Shown here: piece by piece, positions 44,742 to 54,799 of the stretch | How positions within the stretch are numbered: position 1 is the first letter of the stretch | Layout: each line of letters opens with the position of its first letter | Assembly: GCA_014859895.1 (NCBI GenBank) | Contig: JACZKS010000091.1 | Coordinates: forward strand, 1-54,826 | DNA length: 54,826 nt | Source of the DNA: Rhodospirillales bacterium | GTDB lineage: Bacteria > Pseudomonadota > Alphaproteobacteria > Rhodospirillales > Shumkoniaceae | Direction: 5' to 3' | Notes under the pieces: model-generated | The model's input: the letters and a program-made list of their open reading frames with translations, nothing else | Databases searched by the model: none | What the model was told of the DNA's origin: nothing | Translations under genes and position numbers: made by a program

Positions 44742-47393
44742 TTAAGCCCCGGCGAGTGCCGTTTCAATGGCGTCGAGCGCGGCTTTGGCTTTGGCGCCGT
44801 CGGGGCCGCCGGCCTGGGCCATGTCGGGACGGCCGCCGCCGCCCTTGCCGCCGACGGCGGCCGAACCGGCCCTGACCAGATCGACGGCGCTGATCTTCCC
44901 GGTAAGGTCGTCGGTGACGCCGACCACCAGGGAGGCCTTGCCGTCGGCGACGCTGACCAAGGCGATGACGCCGGAGCCGAGTTGCTTCTTCAGATCGTCG
45001 GCCAGCCCCTTGAGATCCTTGGCCGGCATGCCGTCGAGCAGCCGTGGCGCGAACTTGAGGCCGTTGACCTCCTTGACGTCGCCGCCGCCGCTGGCCGCCC
45101 CGCCGGACGCCATCTTGCGCCGGATGTCAGAAAGCTCGCGCTCCAGCCGCCGGCGCTCTTCGATCAGCGCCGTCACGCGGGCCGGCACCTCGGCCGGCGC
45201 CGCCTTGAGAAGAGCCGCCGTCTCCTGGAGCACGCGGTCCTGCTCGGCGAGATATGCCTGGGCGCCCGCCCCGGTCAACGCCTCGATACGCCGCACGCCG
45301 GCCGCCACCGCGCTCTCCGATACCACCTTGAAAAGGCCGATGTCGCCGGTACGCTTGACGTGGGTGCCTCCGCAAAGCTCGGTCGACAGCGGCGGCTCGC
45401 CCTTGGTCCCCATGGAAACGACCCTGACCTCGTCGCCGTATTTTTCCCCGAACAGCGCCATGGCGCCGGCCTTGACCGCCGATTCCGGGTCCATGAGGCG
45501 GGTCATCACCTCGGCGTTGGCGCGAACGTGGGCGTTGACCGTCGCCTCCACCTCGGCCATCTCCTCGGGCGCGATCGGCTTGGGATGGCTGACGTCGAAG
45601 CGCATACGGTCCGGCGACACCAGCGAGCCCTTCTGGGTGACATGGTTGCCCAGGCGGTCACGCAGCGCGGCGTGCAGCAGGTGGGTCACCGAATGGTTGG
45701 CGCGGATGGCCGAACGGCGGTCGTGGTTGACGGCGAGATGCACCGCATCGCCGGTCTTCAAGCTTCCACAATTGCCGCCAACCGTCCCGATATGGACGTA
45801 AAGGTCGCCGAGCTTCTTTTGGGTATCCTCGACGTCAAAGCTGATTCCGCCTTCAGTCCGGATTGTTCCCGTATCGCCCACTTGGCCGCCGGATTCGCCA
45901 TAGAATGGCGTCTGATTGACGATGACTGCGGCCTTTGTCTTGCTAGGTGCTTCATCAACCAGTTTTCCGTCGACAACGATGGCGACGACTTTGGCCTCGG
46001 CCGTCTCGGTGCTGTAGCCAAGGAACTCGGTGGCTCCCACTTGTTCACGAATCCCGAACCACACGCCTTCGGTCGCCGCTTCGCCCGAGCCGGCCCACGC
46101 TTTGCGGGCCTCGGCCTTCTGGTGGGCCATGGCGGCATTGAAGCCGGCAACGTCGACCTCGATCCCCTTGCCCCTGAGGGCATCCTGGGTAAGGTCGAGC
46201 GGGAATCCAAAAGTGTCGTAGAGCTTAAAGGCGACATCGCCGGGTAGCCGCTTTTCAGCCCCGAGCTCGGCGGTCGCCTCGTCCAACAGGCGCAAGCCAC
46301 GCTCCAGCGTCTGCTTGAAGCGGGTCTCCTCCAGCTTGAGGGTCTCCTCGATATGCGGCTGGGCGCGCTCCAGTTCCGGGTACGCGTGGCCCATCTTGGC
46401 GACCAGCGCCGGCACCAGACGCCACATCAGCGGATCGCGCGAGCCAATCATCTCGGCGTGGCGCATGGCGCGGCGCATGATGCGGCGCAGCACATAACCG
46501 CGCCCCTCGTTGGAGGGCAGCACGTCATCGGCGATCAGGAAGCAGGAAGCCCGCAAGTGGTCGGCGATGACCCGGTGCGAAATGCGGTGCTCTCCATCCG
46601 GCTTGGTGGAGGTGGCCTCGGCCGACGCCAGGATAAGGGCGCGCATCAGGTCGGTTTCATAGTTGTCGTGAGTGCCCTGCATGACGGCGGCGATACGCTC
46701 CAGCCCCATGCCGGTGTCGATCGAGGGCTTGGGCAGATTGTGCCGCGTTTGAGCATCCAGTTGCTCATATTGCATGAACACCAGATTCCAGATCTCGACG
46801 AAACGGTCGCCGTCCTGGTCGGGCGAACCGGGAGGGCCACCGGGGATGTGTTCGCCGTGATCGTAGAAGATCTCGGAACATGGGCCACAGGGGCCGGTGT
46901 CGCCCATCGCCCAGAAATTGTCCGAGGTCGGGATACGGATGATGCGGTTCTCCGGCAACCCGGAAATCTTGCGCCACAACTGGAAGGCGTCGTCATCCTC
47001 GGCGTAGACGGTGACGCACAGGCGATCTTTGGAAAGACCGTAGTCCTTGGTCACCAGCTGCCAGGCGAAGGAGATGGCGTCTTCCTTGAAATAGTCGCCG
47101 AACGAGAAATTGCCCAGCATCTCGAAGAAGGTGTGATGGCGCGCCGTGTGGCCGACATTCTCGAGGTCGTTGTGCTTGCCGCCGGCCCGCACGCATTTCT
47201 GCGCCGTCGTGGCCCGCTTATAAGCCCGCGTCTCGGCCCCGGTGAACACGTTCTTGAACTGCACCATGCCGGCGTTGGTGAACATCAGGGTGGGGTCGTT
47301 GCGCGGCACCAGCGGACTCGACTCGACGGACGTATGCCCGTTGCGAACGAAGAAGTCGAGAAACGCCTTACGGATGTCATTAACTGTTTGCAT
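44742..47393 (-). CDS. alaS: Alanyl-tRNA synthetase
   Basis: This 883-residue class II synthetase starts [15 protein letters not shown] at the ATG, which follows a possible TTG start two codons upstream. The catalytic domain includes [13 protein letters not shown] and the [10 protein letters not shown] motif. The editing domain has [14 protein letters not shown] and [11 protein letters not shown] (zinc histidines and cysteine), followed by a C-terminal coiled coil and the C-Ala domain. It charges tRNA-Ala and clears mischarged Ser/Gly. It follows recA on the same strand, behind a terminator. Confidence 0.97.
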   Translation of the reverse strand: MQTVNDIRKAFLDFFVRNGHTSVESSPLVPRNDPTLMFTNAGMVQFKNVFTGAETRAYKRATTAQKCVRAGGKHNDLENVGHTARHHTFFEMLGNFSFGDYFKEDAISFAWQLVTKDYGLSKDRLCVTVYAEDDDAFQLWRKISGLPENRIIRIPTSDNFWAMGDTGPCGPCSEIFYDHGEHIPGGPPGSPDQDGDRFVEIWNLVFMQYEQLDAQTRHNLPKPSIDTGMGLERIAAVMQGTHDNYETDLMRALILASAEATSTKPDGEHRISHRVIADHLRASCFLIADDVLPSNEGRGYVLRRIMRRAMRHAEMIGSRDPLMWRLVPALVAKMGHAYPELERAQPHIEETLKLEETRFKQTLERGLRLLDEATAELGAEKRLPGDVAFKLYDTFGFPLDLTQDALRGKGIEVDVAGFNAAMAHQKAEARKAWAGSGEAATEGVWFGIREQVGATEFLGYSTETAEAKVVAIVVDGKLVDEAPSKTKAAVIVNQTPFYGESGGQVGDTGTIRTEGGISFDVEDTQKKLGDLYVHIGTVGGNCGSLKTGDAVHLAVNHDRRSAIRANHSVTHLLHAALRDRLGNHVTQKGSLVSPDRMRFDVSHPKPIAPEEMAEVEATVNAHVRANAEVMTRLMDPESAVKAGAMALFGEKYGDEVRVVSMGTKGEPPLSTELCGGTHVKRTGDIGLFKVVSESAVAAGVRRIEALTGAGAQAYLAEQDRVLQETAALLKAAPAEVPARVTALIEERRRLERELSDIRRKMASGGAASGGGDVKEVNGLKFAPRLLDGMPAKDLKGLADDLKKQLGSGVIALVSVADGKASLVVGVTDDLTGKISAVDLVRAGSAAVGGKGGGGRPDMAQAGGPDGAKAKAALDAIETALAGA

Positions 47394-47490
47394 GGCCAAG
47401 ACTTGCGTTAGGGTTCATTGACACGAGGAAACGCCACCCCGGCGCCCGAACGCTTTTACCGTGCAAGCGGCGTCCTGTCCACAAACGCGC

Positions 47491-47527
47491 AACGAAAAGG
47501 GCGCGGACCCTTCAGGACGCCGCGCCC
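47491..47527 (-). terminator. Intrinsic terminator between recA and alaS
   Basis: On the minus strand GGGCGCGG and CCGCGCCC (complements of 47520-47527 and 47499-47506) form an 8-bp stem. It is followed by TTTTCG. It separates the SOS-regulated recA from alaS. Confidence 0.75.
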
Positions 47528-47545
47528 TCGCCGTTATCGTATTCC

Positions 47546-48634
47546 CTAGCCTTCGGCGCCGGTCTCCGTCTCGGGCGCGGCGTCGCTGTCGCCCGACATC
47601 ATGGCGTCCATCACCAGCCCGGCATGGCCGCGGAGAGCCGCCTCGATCTTGTCGGCAACTTCGGGATGTTCCTTGAGGAAGGTCTTGGCGTTCTCGCGCC
47701 CCTGGCCGATACGTTCCGATTCGTAGGAGAACCACGAGCCCGACTTCTCGACTATGCCGGCCTTGACGCCGAGGTCGAGAAGTTCGCCGGTCTTCGACAC
47801 GCCCTCGCCGTACATGATGTCGAATTCCACCATCTTGAAGGGCGGCGCCATCTTGTTCTTGACCACCTTGACCCGGGTCTGGTTGCCGACCACCTCGTCT
47901 TTGTCCTTGATGGCGCCGATACGGCGGATTTCGAGCCGCACCGAGGCATAGAACTTGAGCGCGTTGCCACCGGTGGTGGTTTCCGGGTTGCCGAACATGA
48001 CGCCGATCTTCATGCGGATCTGGTTGATGAAGATGATCATGCAATTGGAGCGCGACACCGAGGAGGTCAGCTTGCGCAAGGCCTGGCTCATCAGGCGGGC
48101 CTGCAGGCCCATGTGCGAATCGCCCATCTCGCCTTCCAGCTCGGCGCGCGGCACCAGGGCGGCGACGGAATCAACCACCAGCACGTCGATAGCGCCGGAG
48201 CGCACCAGGGTGTCGGCAATCTCGAGGGCCTGCTCGCCGGCGTCCGGCTGCGAGATCAGAACCTCGTCGAGATTGACTCCGAGCTTGCGGGCATAGATGG
48301 GATCCAACGCATGCTCAGCATCGATGAAGGCGCAGGTGCCGCCCTTCTTCTGTGCCTCGGCGATGACGTGCAGCGCCAGCGTCGTCTTGCCCGAGCTTTC
48401 CGGCCCGTAAATCTCGACCACCCGGCCGCGCGGCAGGCCGCCGATGCCGAGCGCGATGTCGAGGCCCAGCGAACCGGTCGACACCACGTCGGCCTCCACC
48501 GCGCTTTCGCGCTGTCCGAGCCGCATCACGGAACCCTTGCCGAAGGCGCGCTCGATCTGGGCGACCGCCGCCTCCAAAGCCTTGTTCTTGTCCATACCGT
48601 CCTTTTCCACGACTCGTAAAGCGCTCTGCGACAT
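47546..48634 (-). CDS. recA: RecA recombinase
   Basis: This 362-residue protein has Walker [10 protein letters not shown] (residues 77-85), the lineage-typical [12 protein letters not shown], loop L1/L2 regions ([34 protein letters not shown]) and an acidic C terminus. RecA drives homologous recombination and LexA self-cleavage. The ATG at 48634 is chosen because GTGAGG precedes it; a later ATG at 48595 would also fit. Two SOS operators lie upstream. Confidence 0.98.
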   Translation of the reverse strand: MSQSALRVVEKDGMDKNKALEAAVAQIERAFGKGSVMRLGQRESAVEADVVSTGSLGLDIALGIGGLPRGRVVEIYGPESSGKTTLALHVIAEAQKKGGTCAFIDAEHALDPIYARKLGVNLDEVLISQPDAGEQALEIADTLVRSGAIDVLVVDSVAALVPRAELEGEMGDSHMGLQARLMSQALRKLTSSVSRSNCMIIFINQIRMKIGVMFGNPETTTGGNALKFYASVRLEIRRIGAIKDKDEVVGNQTRVKVVKNKMAPPFKMVEFDIMYGEGVSKTGELLDLGVKAGIVEKSGSWFSYESERIGQGRENAKTFLKEHPEVADKIEAALRGHAGLVMDAMMSGDSDAAPETETGAEG

Positions 48635-48682
48635 GGCGTGCCTCACTTATTCCACAGGGTCGTTCCGGATGCAACGCGCTCG

Positions 48683-48710
48683 AATGTACACGAAATGTTC
48701 TCATTGGCAA
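48683..48710 (-). promoter_or_regulatory. recA promoter with internal SOS box
   Basis: On the minus strand TTGCCA (48710-48705) and TACATT (48688-48683) are 16 bp apart. GTAC-N7-GTTC (plus strand 48686-48700) lies in the spacer, a one-mismatch copy of the alphaproteobacterial LexA box GTTC-N7-GTTC. LexA binding there would block the promoter. Confidence 0.65.
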
Positions 48711-48754
48711 GAGGCTTGATCATCTCATTGATATCAAACCATGAATTTCCACGA

Positions 48755-48769
48755 GTTCAGGAAATGTTC
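48755..48769. promoter_or_regulatory. Exact alphaproteobacterial SOS box
   Basis: GTTC-AGGAAAT-GTTC is a perfect GTTC-N7-GTTC LexA site about 55 bp upstream of the promoter-proximal box. Both boxes share the inner GAAATGTTC. It lies between the recA promoter and the end of cckA. Confidence 0.7.
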
Positions 48770-48808
48770 ACGCCGTTCCGGTCGATTCGGCGGCAATACC
48801 CAACCGCC

Positions 48809-51337
48809 TCACTTGGTCAGCACGTCCTTGGCCTTGCCGGCCAGCTGCTGAAGGCTGTAGGGCTTGGGCAGGAAATGGAGCGTGGGGTCGCGCTGAATGT
48901 CGCCGGCCACCGTCTCCTCGGCATAGCCCGATACCAGGATGACCTTGACCTCGGGCAGTTCCTGGCGGACCAGGCGGACGAAGGTGTGGCCATCCATGCC
49001 CGGCATCACCACGTCGCTGATGATGAGGTCGATGGATTCGCCGCTCGAGTTGATGACGTCAAGCGCGCCCTCGCCGCTGTCGGCCTCCAGCACCTTGTAG
49101 CCCTTGTTGCGCAAGGCGCGGGCGCCGAACATGCGTACCGCCTCCTCGTCCTCGACCAGCAGCACGGTGCCGCCGCCGGTAAGATCGACGTCGGCCATCT
49201 CGCGCTCGGCGGCGGTCTCGGACGGGGCCGGCCGCCACGCGGCGGCATCCACGATCTCCGGCAGATAGATGTCGAAGACGGTGCCCTCCCCTGGCGCACT
49301 GTCGACGAAGATGAAGCCGCCGGTCTGGCGCACGATGCCATAGACGGTGGACAACCCGAGTCCGGTGCCGGACCCCTTCTCCTTGGTCGAGAAGAAAGGC
49401 TCGAAGATGTGGCCGATGCTCTCCTTGGGAATGCCGGCGCCGGTGTCGCTGACCTTGATCAGCACGTAAGAGCCGGCCGGCATCATCTCGTGGCCGCGAT
49501 TGATCGGCTCGTCGATCTGGATGCTCGATGTGTGAATGGCCAGGGTGCCGCCGCGCGGCATGGCGTCGCGTGAGTTGACCGCCAGGTTGATGATCACCTG
49601 GTCGAACTGCACGGGGTCGACCCTTACCATTCCGAGATCGGGCGCCGATTCGATCGACAGCTCGATGGTCTCGCCCATCAGGCGGCGCAGCATGTGCGAA
49701 AGGTCGGCCAGCGCATGACCGATGTCGATGTCGACCGGCTTCAAGGTCTGCTTGCGCGAGAAGGCCAGAAGCTGGCGCACCAGATTGGTCGCCCGATTGG
49801 CATTGTGCTTGATCTGCATGATGTCGGCGAACGACGGGTCTTCGGGGCCGTGGCGGGCCAACAACAGGTCGGAAAAGCCGATGATGGCGGTCAGCATGTT
49901 GTTGAAGTCGTGCGCAATACCGCCCGCCAACTGGCCCACGGCATGAATTTTCTGGGCCTGGGTGAACTGCACCTCCAGCGTCTTCTGCTCGGTGGTGTCG
50001 ATGAAGTGGAGCACCAGCCCGGACACCTCGCCCAGGTTGTCTTCCATTCGGCTGGCATAGAGCGAAACCGTCAGCTCGCGGCCGCCGGCGGCCGGCATGC
50101 GGACCTCGACATGGGCGGCCCGCGAGGTGCCCATCACCACCTTGGAGAGTTGCACCGACAGGTCGCTGCGATCCTCCTTGCTCATGCGCTCGGCCAGCGG
50201 CCGCCCGGCCACCGCCTCGCGATGGATGCCCAGCAGCTTCAGGAAGGCCCGGTTGCAGTCGGTGACATTACCGTGGAGGTCGAGCAGCACGATACCGACC
50301 GGCGCCTCGTCGAACAGCCAGTACAGGCGGGACAGCGCGATCGCCACCGAATCTCCCTCGCCGACCTTCCATGCCACGTCGCGCAGCACCAGCGAACGGC
50401 TATAAAGCATGGCACCGGCCTCGTCGGTCCGCATCGACTGGAGAAGGAGTGCGGGGAAGGCCGTGCCGTCGGCCGCCTCCAGCATCACCTCGCCGTCCAT
50501 GGCCGGTTCTTCGTCGTTTCGCAAGGCGGCACCGGAGGCGACGACGAAGTCGGCAAATGCCATACCCTCGGCCCGCATGCGGGCTGCCGGCAGCCCCAGC
50601 CAGGCGGCAAGCGTCGCATTGGCGTGAAGGATGCGCCCCTCGGCATCGACCGAGAAGAAGCCGGCCGGCAGGTTGTCGAGAAAATCGGCGAGCGCCTCCT
50701 CCTCGCGCTGGCGCACGCTGTCCATCTCGCGCCGGGCCGTGATGTCGCTGGCGTGCCAGATGGCGTGGGGCGGCTGGCCGGCCAGCGGCCGCACCGAAAC
50801 CTGACGCCACTCGACGGCGCCGTCTTGGCCCTTGACGGGCAGGTCGGCCGTCCCCGAAACACCGGCCGCAGCCGCCGCCCGCAGCCGACGGAAGCCTTCG
50901 GCCCAGCGCTCGCCGTCATCGAGAATGGCCCCCATCGCATCGAGGCAGGCCGCCGCCGGGAACAGGCGGAGAAAAGCGGCATTTGCGTAAACGAAGCGCC
51001 CGTCGACGGTCGTAATCAGGCAGGCGTCTGGCCCGGTTTCCGCTGCCTCCATCAGAAGTCTGGCCACCTGGTCAAGACCGTGCCGGCGTCCGATACTCCA
51101 CGCCAGCCCCACAACTCCCAGCCCCATCGCCACCGCCAGCACGCCTGCCAGCAGCGCCATGTTGGCCAGCAACCCTAGCGCGGCGGCGATGGCGAAGCCG
51201 GCAGCGACCCCGCCCCAAGCCAAGGGATGTCCCACCCACCTCTTGGCGTGGACGGCGAAAGACCCCGACGCCTCCGGCGGCGGGGTTTGGGAGATCGCAG
51301 TCGCAGGCACTCCGCTATGGTTGTCGCCAGCCGTCAA
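48809..51337 (-). CDS. cckA: CckA-type hybrid histidine kinase
   Basis: This 842-residue protein has two N-terminal membrane helices (residues about 38-60 and 62-85) and three PAS-like domains (about 95-205, 215-320, 335-450). The HisKA domain has the phospho-histidine in GGIAHDFNNML (His476), the ATPase follows with DTGAGIP and GTGLGLS, and a receiver domain (about 724-842) has Asp775 in IISDVVMPG. This is the layout of CckA, which phosphorylates CtrA through ChpT. The start is TTG after AAAGGA. It follows flhB by 32 bp, so it may be co-transcribed with the flagellar genes. Confidence 0.9.
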   Translation of the reverse strand: MTAGDNHSGVPATAISQTPPPEASGSFAVHAKRWVGHPLAWGGVAAGFAIAAALGLLANMALLAGVLAVAMGLGVVGLAWSIGRRHGLDQVARLLMEAAETGPDACLITTVDGRFVYANAAFLRLFPAAACLDAMGAILDDGERWAEGFRRLRAAAAAGVSGTADLPVKGQDGAVEWRQVSVRPLAGQPPHAIWHASDITARREMDSVRQREEEALADFLDNLPAGFFSVDAEGRILHANATLAAWLGLPAARMRAEGMAFADFVVASGAALRNDEEPAMDGEVMLEAADGTAFPALLLQSMRTDEAGAMLYSRSLVLRDVAWKVGEGDSVAIALSRLYWLFDEAPVGIVLLDLHGNVTDCNRAFLKLLGIHREAVAGRPLAERMSKEDRSDLSVQLSKVVMGTSRAAHVEVRMPAAGGRELTVSLYASRMEDNLGEVSGLVLHFIDTTEQKTLEVQFTQAQKIHAVGQLAGGIAHDFNNMLTAIIGFSDLLLARHGPEDPSFADIMQIKHNANRATNLVRQLLAFSRKQTLKPVDIDIGHALADLSHMLRRLMGETIELSIESAPDLGMVRVDPVQFDQVIINLAVNSRDAMPRGGTLAIHTSSIQIDEPINRGHEMMPAGSYVLIKVSDTGAGIPKESIGHIFEPFFSTKEKGSGTGLGLSTVYGIVRQTGGFIFVDSAPGEGTVFDIYLPEIVDAAAWRPAPSETAAEREMADVDLTGGGTVLLVEDEEAVRMFGARALRNKGYKVLEADSGEGALDVINSSGESIDLIISDVVMPGMDGHTFVRLVRQELPEVKVILVSGYAEETVAGDIQRDPTLHFLPKPYSLQQLAGKAKDVLTK

Positions 51338-51369
51338 TCGCGTCCTTTCCCCTTCGCTCCGGCGCCGGC

Positions 51370-52452
51370 TCAGCCGGCCGCTGCCGAGGGCAGTTTACCA
51401 CGCAACCGCATGACGTACCCAATAACCTCGGCGACCGCCTTGAAGTGTTCGGGCGGAATCTCCTCGTCAAGTTCGACAGCCGCGTAGAGCGCGCGGGCCA
51501 GCGGCGGGTTTTCGACGATTGGCACGTCGTTTTCCTCGGCCACCTGGCGGATGCGCAGGGCCAGCGTGTCGATGCCCTTGGCCACCAGCTTGGGAGCCGC
51601 CATCTCGTTCATCTTGTATTCCAGCGCCACCGCGAAGTGGGTGGGGTTGGTGATCACGACGTCGGCCTTGGGCACCGCCGCCATCATGCGCTGGCGGGCC
51701 CGCTGGGCACGTATCCGGCGAATCTGCGCCTTGATCTGGGGATCGCCCTCGGCCTGCTTGAACTCGTCCTTGACCTCCTGCTTGGTCATCTTCAACTGCT
51801 TCATGTAGGCGTATTTCTGGTAGGCGTAGTCGAGCAGCGCGATCACCGTCATCACGGCCACCGTGCCGGCCACCAGCCACAGCGAGATGCGATGCAGCTT
51901 TTGCAGGCTCCACACCAGATCGGTCATCGGCGCCAGCGTGATGTCGTCAAACATCGGCACGGCCAGCCCCACCGCCACCACCGCCACCAACACAATCTTG
52001 AAGATGCCCTTGAGGAACTCGACGAACTGGCGGACCGAGAACTTGTTCTTGAAGCCCTTGATCAGCGAGATCTTCGACATCTTGGGCTCGATCTTCGACG
52101 TCGCGATCAGCAAGCCGGACTGGCCGATGCTGGCGGCCAGCGCGACTACCACCAGTAGAACCGCCAGCGGCGCCAGGATGACGCCAACCTCCCGCAGCAC
52201 ATCGGACATAAGCAGGCGCAGGTGGGCGGGATCGACGGGGATGGCGTGGGCCGATTCGAAAAAGCCCCGGCCCAAACGCCGGATATCGGTCATGATCGGC
52301 CCCGCCATGACATAGAGCGCCATGGCGGCGGCCAGCAGGATCAACCAGCTCTTGATTTCCTGCGACATGGCCACTTGGCCCTTGTCGCGAGCCTTCTCTA
52401 TCTTTTTCGGCGTCGGGTCTTCTGTTTTTTGGGAGTCGTCTTCTTCGGCCAT
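51370..52452 (-). CDS. flhB: FlhB, flagellar type III export gate
   Basis: This 360-residue protein starts MAEEDDSQKTEDPTPKKIEK, has four membrane helices and the self-cleaving NPTH motif (DVVITNPTHFAVAL). Cleavage there switches export from rod/hook to filament substrates. It lies 9 bp after fliR in the minus-strand flagellar operon. Confidence 0.97.
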   Translation of the reverse strand: MAEEDDSQKTEDPTPKKIEKARDKGQVAMSQEIKSWLILLAAAMALYVMAGPIMTDIRRLGRGFFESAHAIPVDPAHLRLLMSDVLREVGVILAPLAVLLVVVALAASIGQSGLLIATSKIEPKMSKISLIKGFKNKFSVRQFVEFLKGIFKIVLVAVVAVGLAVPMFDDITLAPMTDLVWSLQKLHRISLWLVAGTVAVMTVIALLDYAYQKYAYMKQLKMTKQEVKDEFKQAEGDPQIKAQIRRIRAQRARQRMMAAVPKADVVITNPTHFAVALEYKMNEMAAPKLVAKGIDTLALRIRQVAEENDVPIVENPPLARALYAAVELDEEIPPEHFKAVAEVIGYVMRLRGKLPSAAAG

Positions 52453-52461
52453 CGGGCGTCC

Positions 52462-53223
52462 CTAGGAGATGATGAACGCGCGGAAACCCTCGCCGAACCG
52501 CGCGGTGAATACCAGCATGATGGACGAAAGACTGAGCGCCAAGAGCGCCATCTGGGTAGCGATCTGGATCGGCAATCCGACAAAGAAGACCGGCAGCGCC
52601 GGCATAAGCCGGCCCAGAATGCCCAGCATCAGGAAGTGCGCAGTGCCGGCCAACAGGAAGGGCGAGGCGATCTGCGCCGCCAACGCGAAACTGTCGGCCA
52701 CATAGCGGCTGATTGCCTGGCTGAAATCGCCGACCGCCGGCATTTCTCCGGGAATGAATAGGGTGTAGCTGTCGGCCACGGCGCGCAGCATCAGGTGATG
52801 CAGGTCGGTAACGAAGACGAGAACGATGCCGACGGTGGTGAGGAAACCCGAAAGGACCGAGCCCTGCTGCTCGGCGACGGGATCGTTGATGAAGGCGTTG
52901 GCGAGCGACGCCTCGTAGGCGATGATGGTGCCCGCCGTGTGCAGGGCGCCGATAAGGATGCGCCCAAGTGCACCAAAGAACCCGCCAATCAGAACCTCGC
53001 CCAGGATCAGCACGATCAGTCCCGGCACACTCGCCGGCGGAACCGGCAGGCCGGGCACCACCACCGGCGCCAGCACAAAGCTGACCGCCAAGGCCATGAG
53101 CAGGCGGATGTCGGCCGACACATAAGCGGCACTGAAGCCCGGCAGCGTGACAAAAGCGGTCCCCACCCGGCAGAACAGCAGGAAAAACCCGAAGATGTTG
53201 AGCGTGAGAAGGTCCTGCAGCAT
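52462..53223 (-). CDS. fliR: FliR, flagellar export membrane protein
   Basis: This 253-residue protein has about six hydrophobic segments. It starts MLQDLLTLNIFGFFLLFCRVG and has the family region VLIGGFFGALGRILIGALHTAG. It forms the export gate with FliP, FliQ and FlhB. Its ATG is 3 bp after the fliQ stop. Confidence 0.95.
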   Translation of the reverse strand: MLQDLLTLNIFGFFLLFCRVGTAFVTLPGFSAAYVSADIRLLMALAVSFVLAPVVVPGLPVPPASVPGLIVLILGEVLIGGFFGALGRILIGALHTAGTIIAYEASLANAFINDPVAEQQGSVLSGFLTTVGIVLVFVTDLHHLMLRAVADSYTLFIPGEMPAVGDFSQAISRYVADSFALAAQIASPFLLAGTAHFLMLGILGRLMPALPVFFVGLPIQIATQMALLALSLSSIMLVFTARFGEGFRAFIIS

Positions 53224-53226
53224 GCC

Positions 53227-53499
53227 CTAACCGAGCCCGAGCCCGACAATGCGATCGAACAACCGTTCGCCGAACTCGACGATGACGCGCATCATGAACG
53301 GCAGTAAGACGATCAGCCCGACGAACACCACAACGATCTTGGGAACGAACGTCAGGGTCATTTCCTGGATCGACGTGAGGGCCTGGAAAAGGGCGATGAT
53401 GAGCCCTACCACCAGCGTCGCGATCAGCAACGGCAGCGAAAGCTTGAGCACGACGATCATGGCGTCGCGCCCCACATCGAGAACGGTGACTTCGGTCAC
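53227..53499 (-). CDS. fliQ: FliQ, flagellar export membrane protein
   Basis: This 90-residue, two-helix protein starts at GTG with MTEVTVLDVGRDAMIVVLKL, preceded by AAGGAGG. The segment FQALTSIQEMTLTFVPKIV is the FliQ signature. It is part of the export gate. Confidence 0.95.
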   Translation of the reverse strand: MTEVTVLDVGRDAMIVVLKLSLPLLIATLVVGLIIALFQALTSIQEMTLTFVPKIVVVFVGLIVLLPFMMRVIVEFGERLFDRIVGLGLG

Positions 53500-53521
53500 G
53501 ACGGCCTCCTTCGGCCGGCCG

Positions 53522-53842
53522 TCAGATCGGCATGCGGAGGATTTCCTTGTAGGCGTCGATCACCTTGTCGCGGATCGAAACCACCGTTTGCAAGGTTACT
53601 TCCGCCTCGGCCACCGCGGTGATGACCTGATTGAGATCGGCGTTGTCGCGGATACCTTCCATGGAGAGTTTCTCGCTGCGCTGTCCGATGCGCCGGGCCT
53701 CGTCGAGGGCGCTCTTCACCAAGTCGGCGAAATCGCCGCCGCCTGCGGCGCCATCGCGAGCCTCAAGGCCGGAACCGACCCGCTTGGCTGCGTTGGCATA
53801 GGCCGCCGCGGCGCTGTTGATGCCTGCTGTCGGTGTCACCAT
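53522..53842 (-). CDS. fliE: FliE, hook-basal body adaptor
   Basis: This 106-residue protein has the conserved C-terminal half LNQVITAVAEAEVTLQTVVSI followed by RDKVIDAYKEILRMPI. FliE links the MS ring to the rod. It is 22 bp before fliQ and 42 bp after flgC. Confidence 0.95.
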   Translation of the reverse strand: MVTPTAGINSAAAAYANAAKRVGSGLEARDGAAGGGDFADLVKSALDEARRIGQRSEKLSMEGIRDNADLNQVITAVAEAEVTLQTVVSIRDKVIDAYKEILRMPI

Positions 53843-53884
53843 CTGTCCCTTACTCCGTCAAATCCGTTGTTTCCGATCCGGCCG

Positions 53885-54295
53885 CTACTTCAGGATGTCG
53901 ATGGTGGCGGTCAGCATGGCCTTCGATGTCTTGATGACGCTGAGGTTGGCCTCGTAGGACCGTTGGGCCTCGCGCATGTCGCTCATTTCGATGAGGCTGT
54001 TGACATTGGGCACCTGCACGTAGCCGTCGGCGTCGGCGCCCGGATGATTGGGATCGAACCTCTTCTCGAATTCGGCATTCTCGGTGGCGATCTTGTCGAC
54101 CTGCACCATATGGAGGCCGCTCCGCCGGTCGAGTTCGTTCTTGAACGTCACCACCTTGCGGCGGTAGGGCTGCTGACCCGGCGCCCGCGGCAGCGAATCG
54201 GCGTTGGCGAGATTTTCCGAGATCACCCGCAGGCGGGTCCCCTGGGCCTTCATGCCCGAGCCCGAAATCCTGAAGGTCTTGAGAAGATCGTCCAT
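53885..54295 (-). CDS. flgC: FlgC, proximal rod protein
   Basis: This 136-residue protein starts MDDLLKTFRISGSGMKAQGT and ends with the rod C-terminal motif RSYEANLSVIKTSKAML. AAGGAACGG precedes the ATG. The upstream in-frame start at 54316 would overlap flgB by 4 bp, but 54295 gives the family N terminus. It is a structural component of the flagellar rod. Confidence 0.95.
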   Translation of the reverse strand: MDDLLKTFRISGSGMKAQGTRLRVISENLANADSLPRAPGQQPYRRKVVTFKNELDRRSGLHMVQVDKIATENAEFEKRFDPNHPGADADGYVQVPNVNSLIEMSDMREAQRSYEANLSVIKTSKAMLTATIDILK

Positions 54296-54312
54296 ATCCC
54301 GTTCCTTCCGCG

Positions 54313-54717
54313 TCAACCCTTGCCGATCGCCAAACGGATCATCTTGAGGTGCTTGGCGTACAGCTCGGTCGTCAGCTTGTGGCTGACGGCGCTCTCGTTG
54401 AGCTTGGACATCTGTTCCTCAAGGATCACCGCGTTGCCGGCCGGCGCCGTCTCAAACGGCTTGCGCTCCGTCTTTTCCGAAAAGTCGCGCAGGCGCTTGC
54501 GCCGCCCCTCGGCATGGTTGGCCTGGGTGACGTCCATGTTGATCTGCATGTTCTCGCCCCGCACCAGTTCCTCGAAGGCAAACGGCTTGAGATCGCTGGA
54601 CCGATAGCCGGGAGTGTCGCCGTTGGCCACATTCTGGGCCAGCACCTCCTGGCGCTGGTTCAGCCATGCCAGGCGCTTCTTCGCCATCGCGAAAAATGAG
54701 AGCTTGTCGAGATCCAT
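54313..54717 (-). CDS. flgB: FlgB, proximal rod protein
   Basis: This 134-residue protein starts MDLDKLSFFAMAKKRLAWLN and has the motif QNVANGDTPGYRSSDLKPF. It then has a variable middle and a C-terminal helix (LTTELYAKHLKMIRLAIGKG). A TTG three codons upstream is possible but less likely. It is the first gene of flgB-flgC-fliE-fliQ-fliR-flhB-cckA. Confidence 0.95.
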   Translation of the reverse strand: MDLDKLSFFAMAKKRLAWLNQRQEVLAQNVANGDTPGYRSSDLKPFAFEELVRGENMQINMDVTQANHAEGRRKRLRDFSEKTERKPFETAPAGNAVILEEQMSKLNESAVSHKLTTELYAKHLKMIRLAIGKG

Positions 54718-54784
54718 GAGCACCAACCCATCGTTTGCCGGCAGGCCGCCGGCTCTGGTTCGAGGCCAGTATCGGAAGCCGCCC

Positions 54785-54799
54785 TTAAGAAAGCGTAAA
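54785..54799 (-). promoter_or_regulatory. CtrA-like site upstream of flgB
   Basis: On the minus strand the site reads TTTA-CGCTTTC-TTAA (plus-strand TTAA-N7-TAAA), seven of eight positions of the CtrA TTAA-N7-TTAA box. It lies about 70 bp upstream of flgB. The position suits CtrA control of early flagellar genes. Confidence 0.4.

Noticed and set aside
44634-46247. 537-codon open frame opposite alaS
   Set aside because: Antisense shadow of a clear alaS; composition is typical of complementary-strand frames in high-GC DNA.
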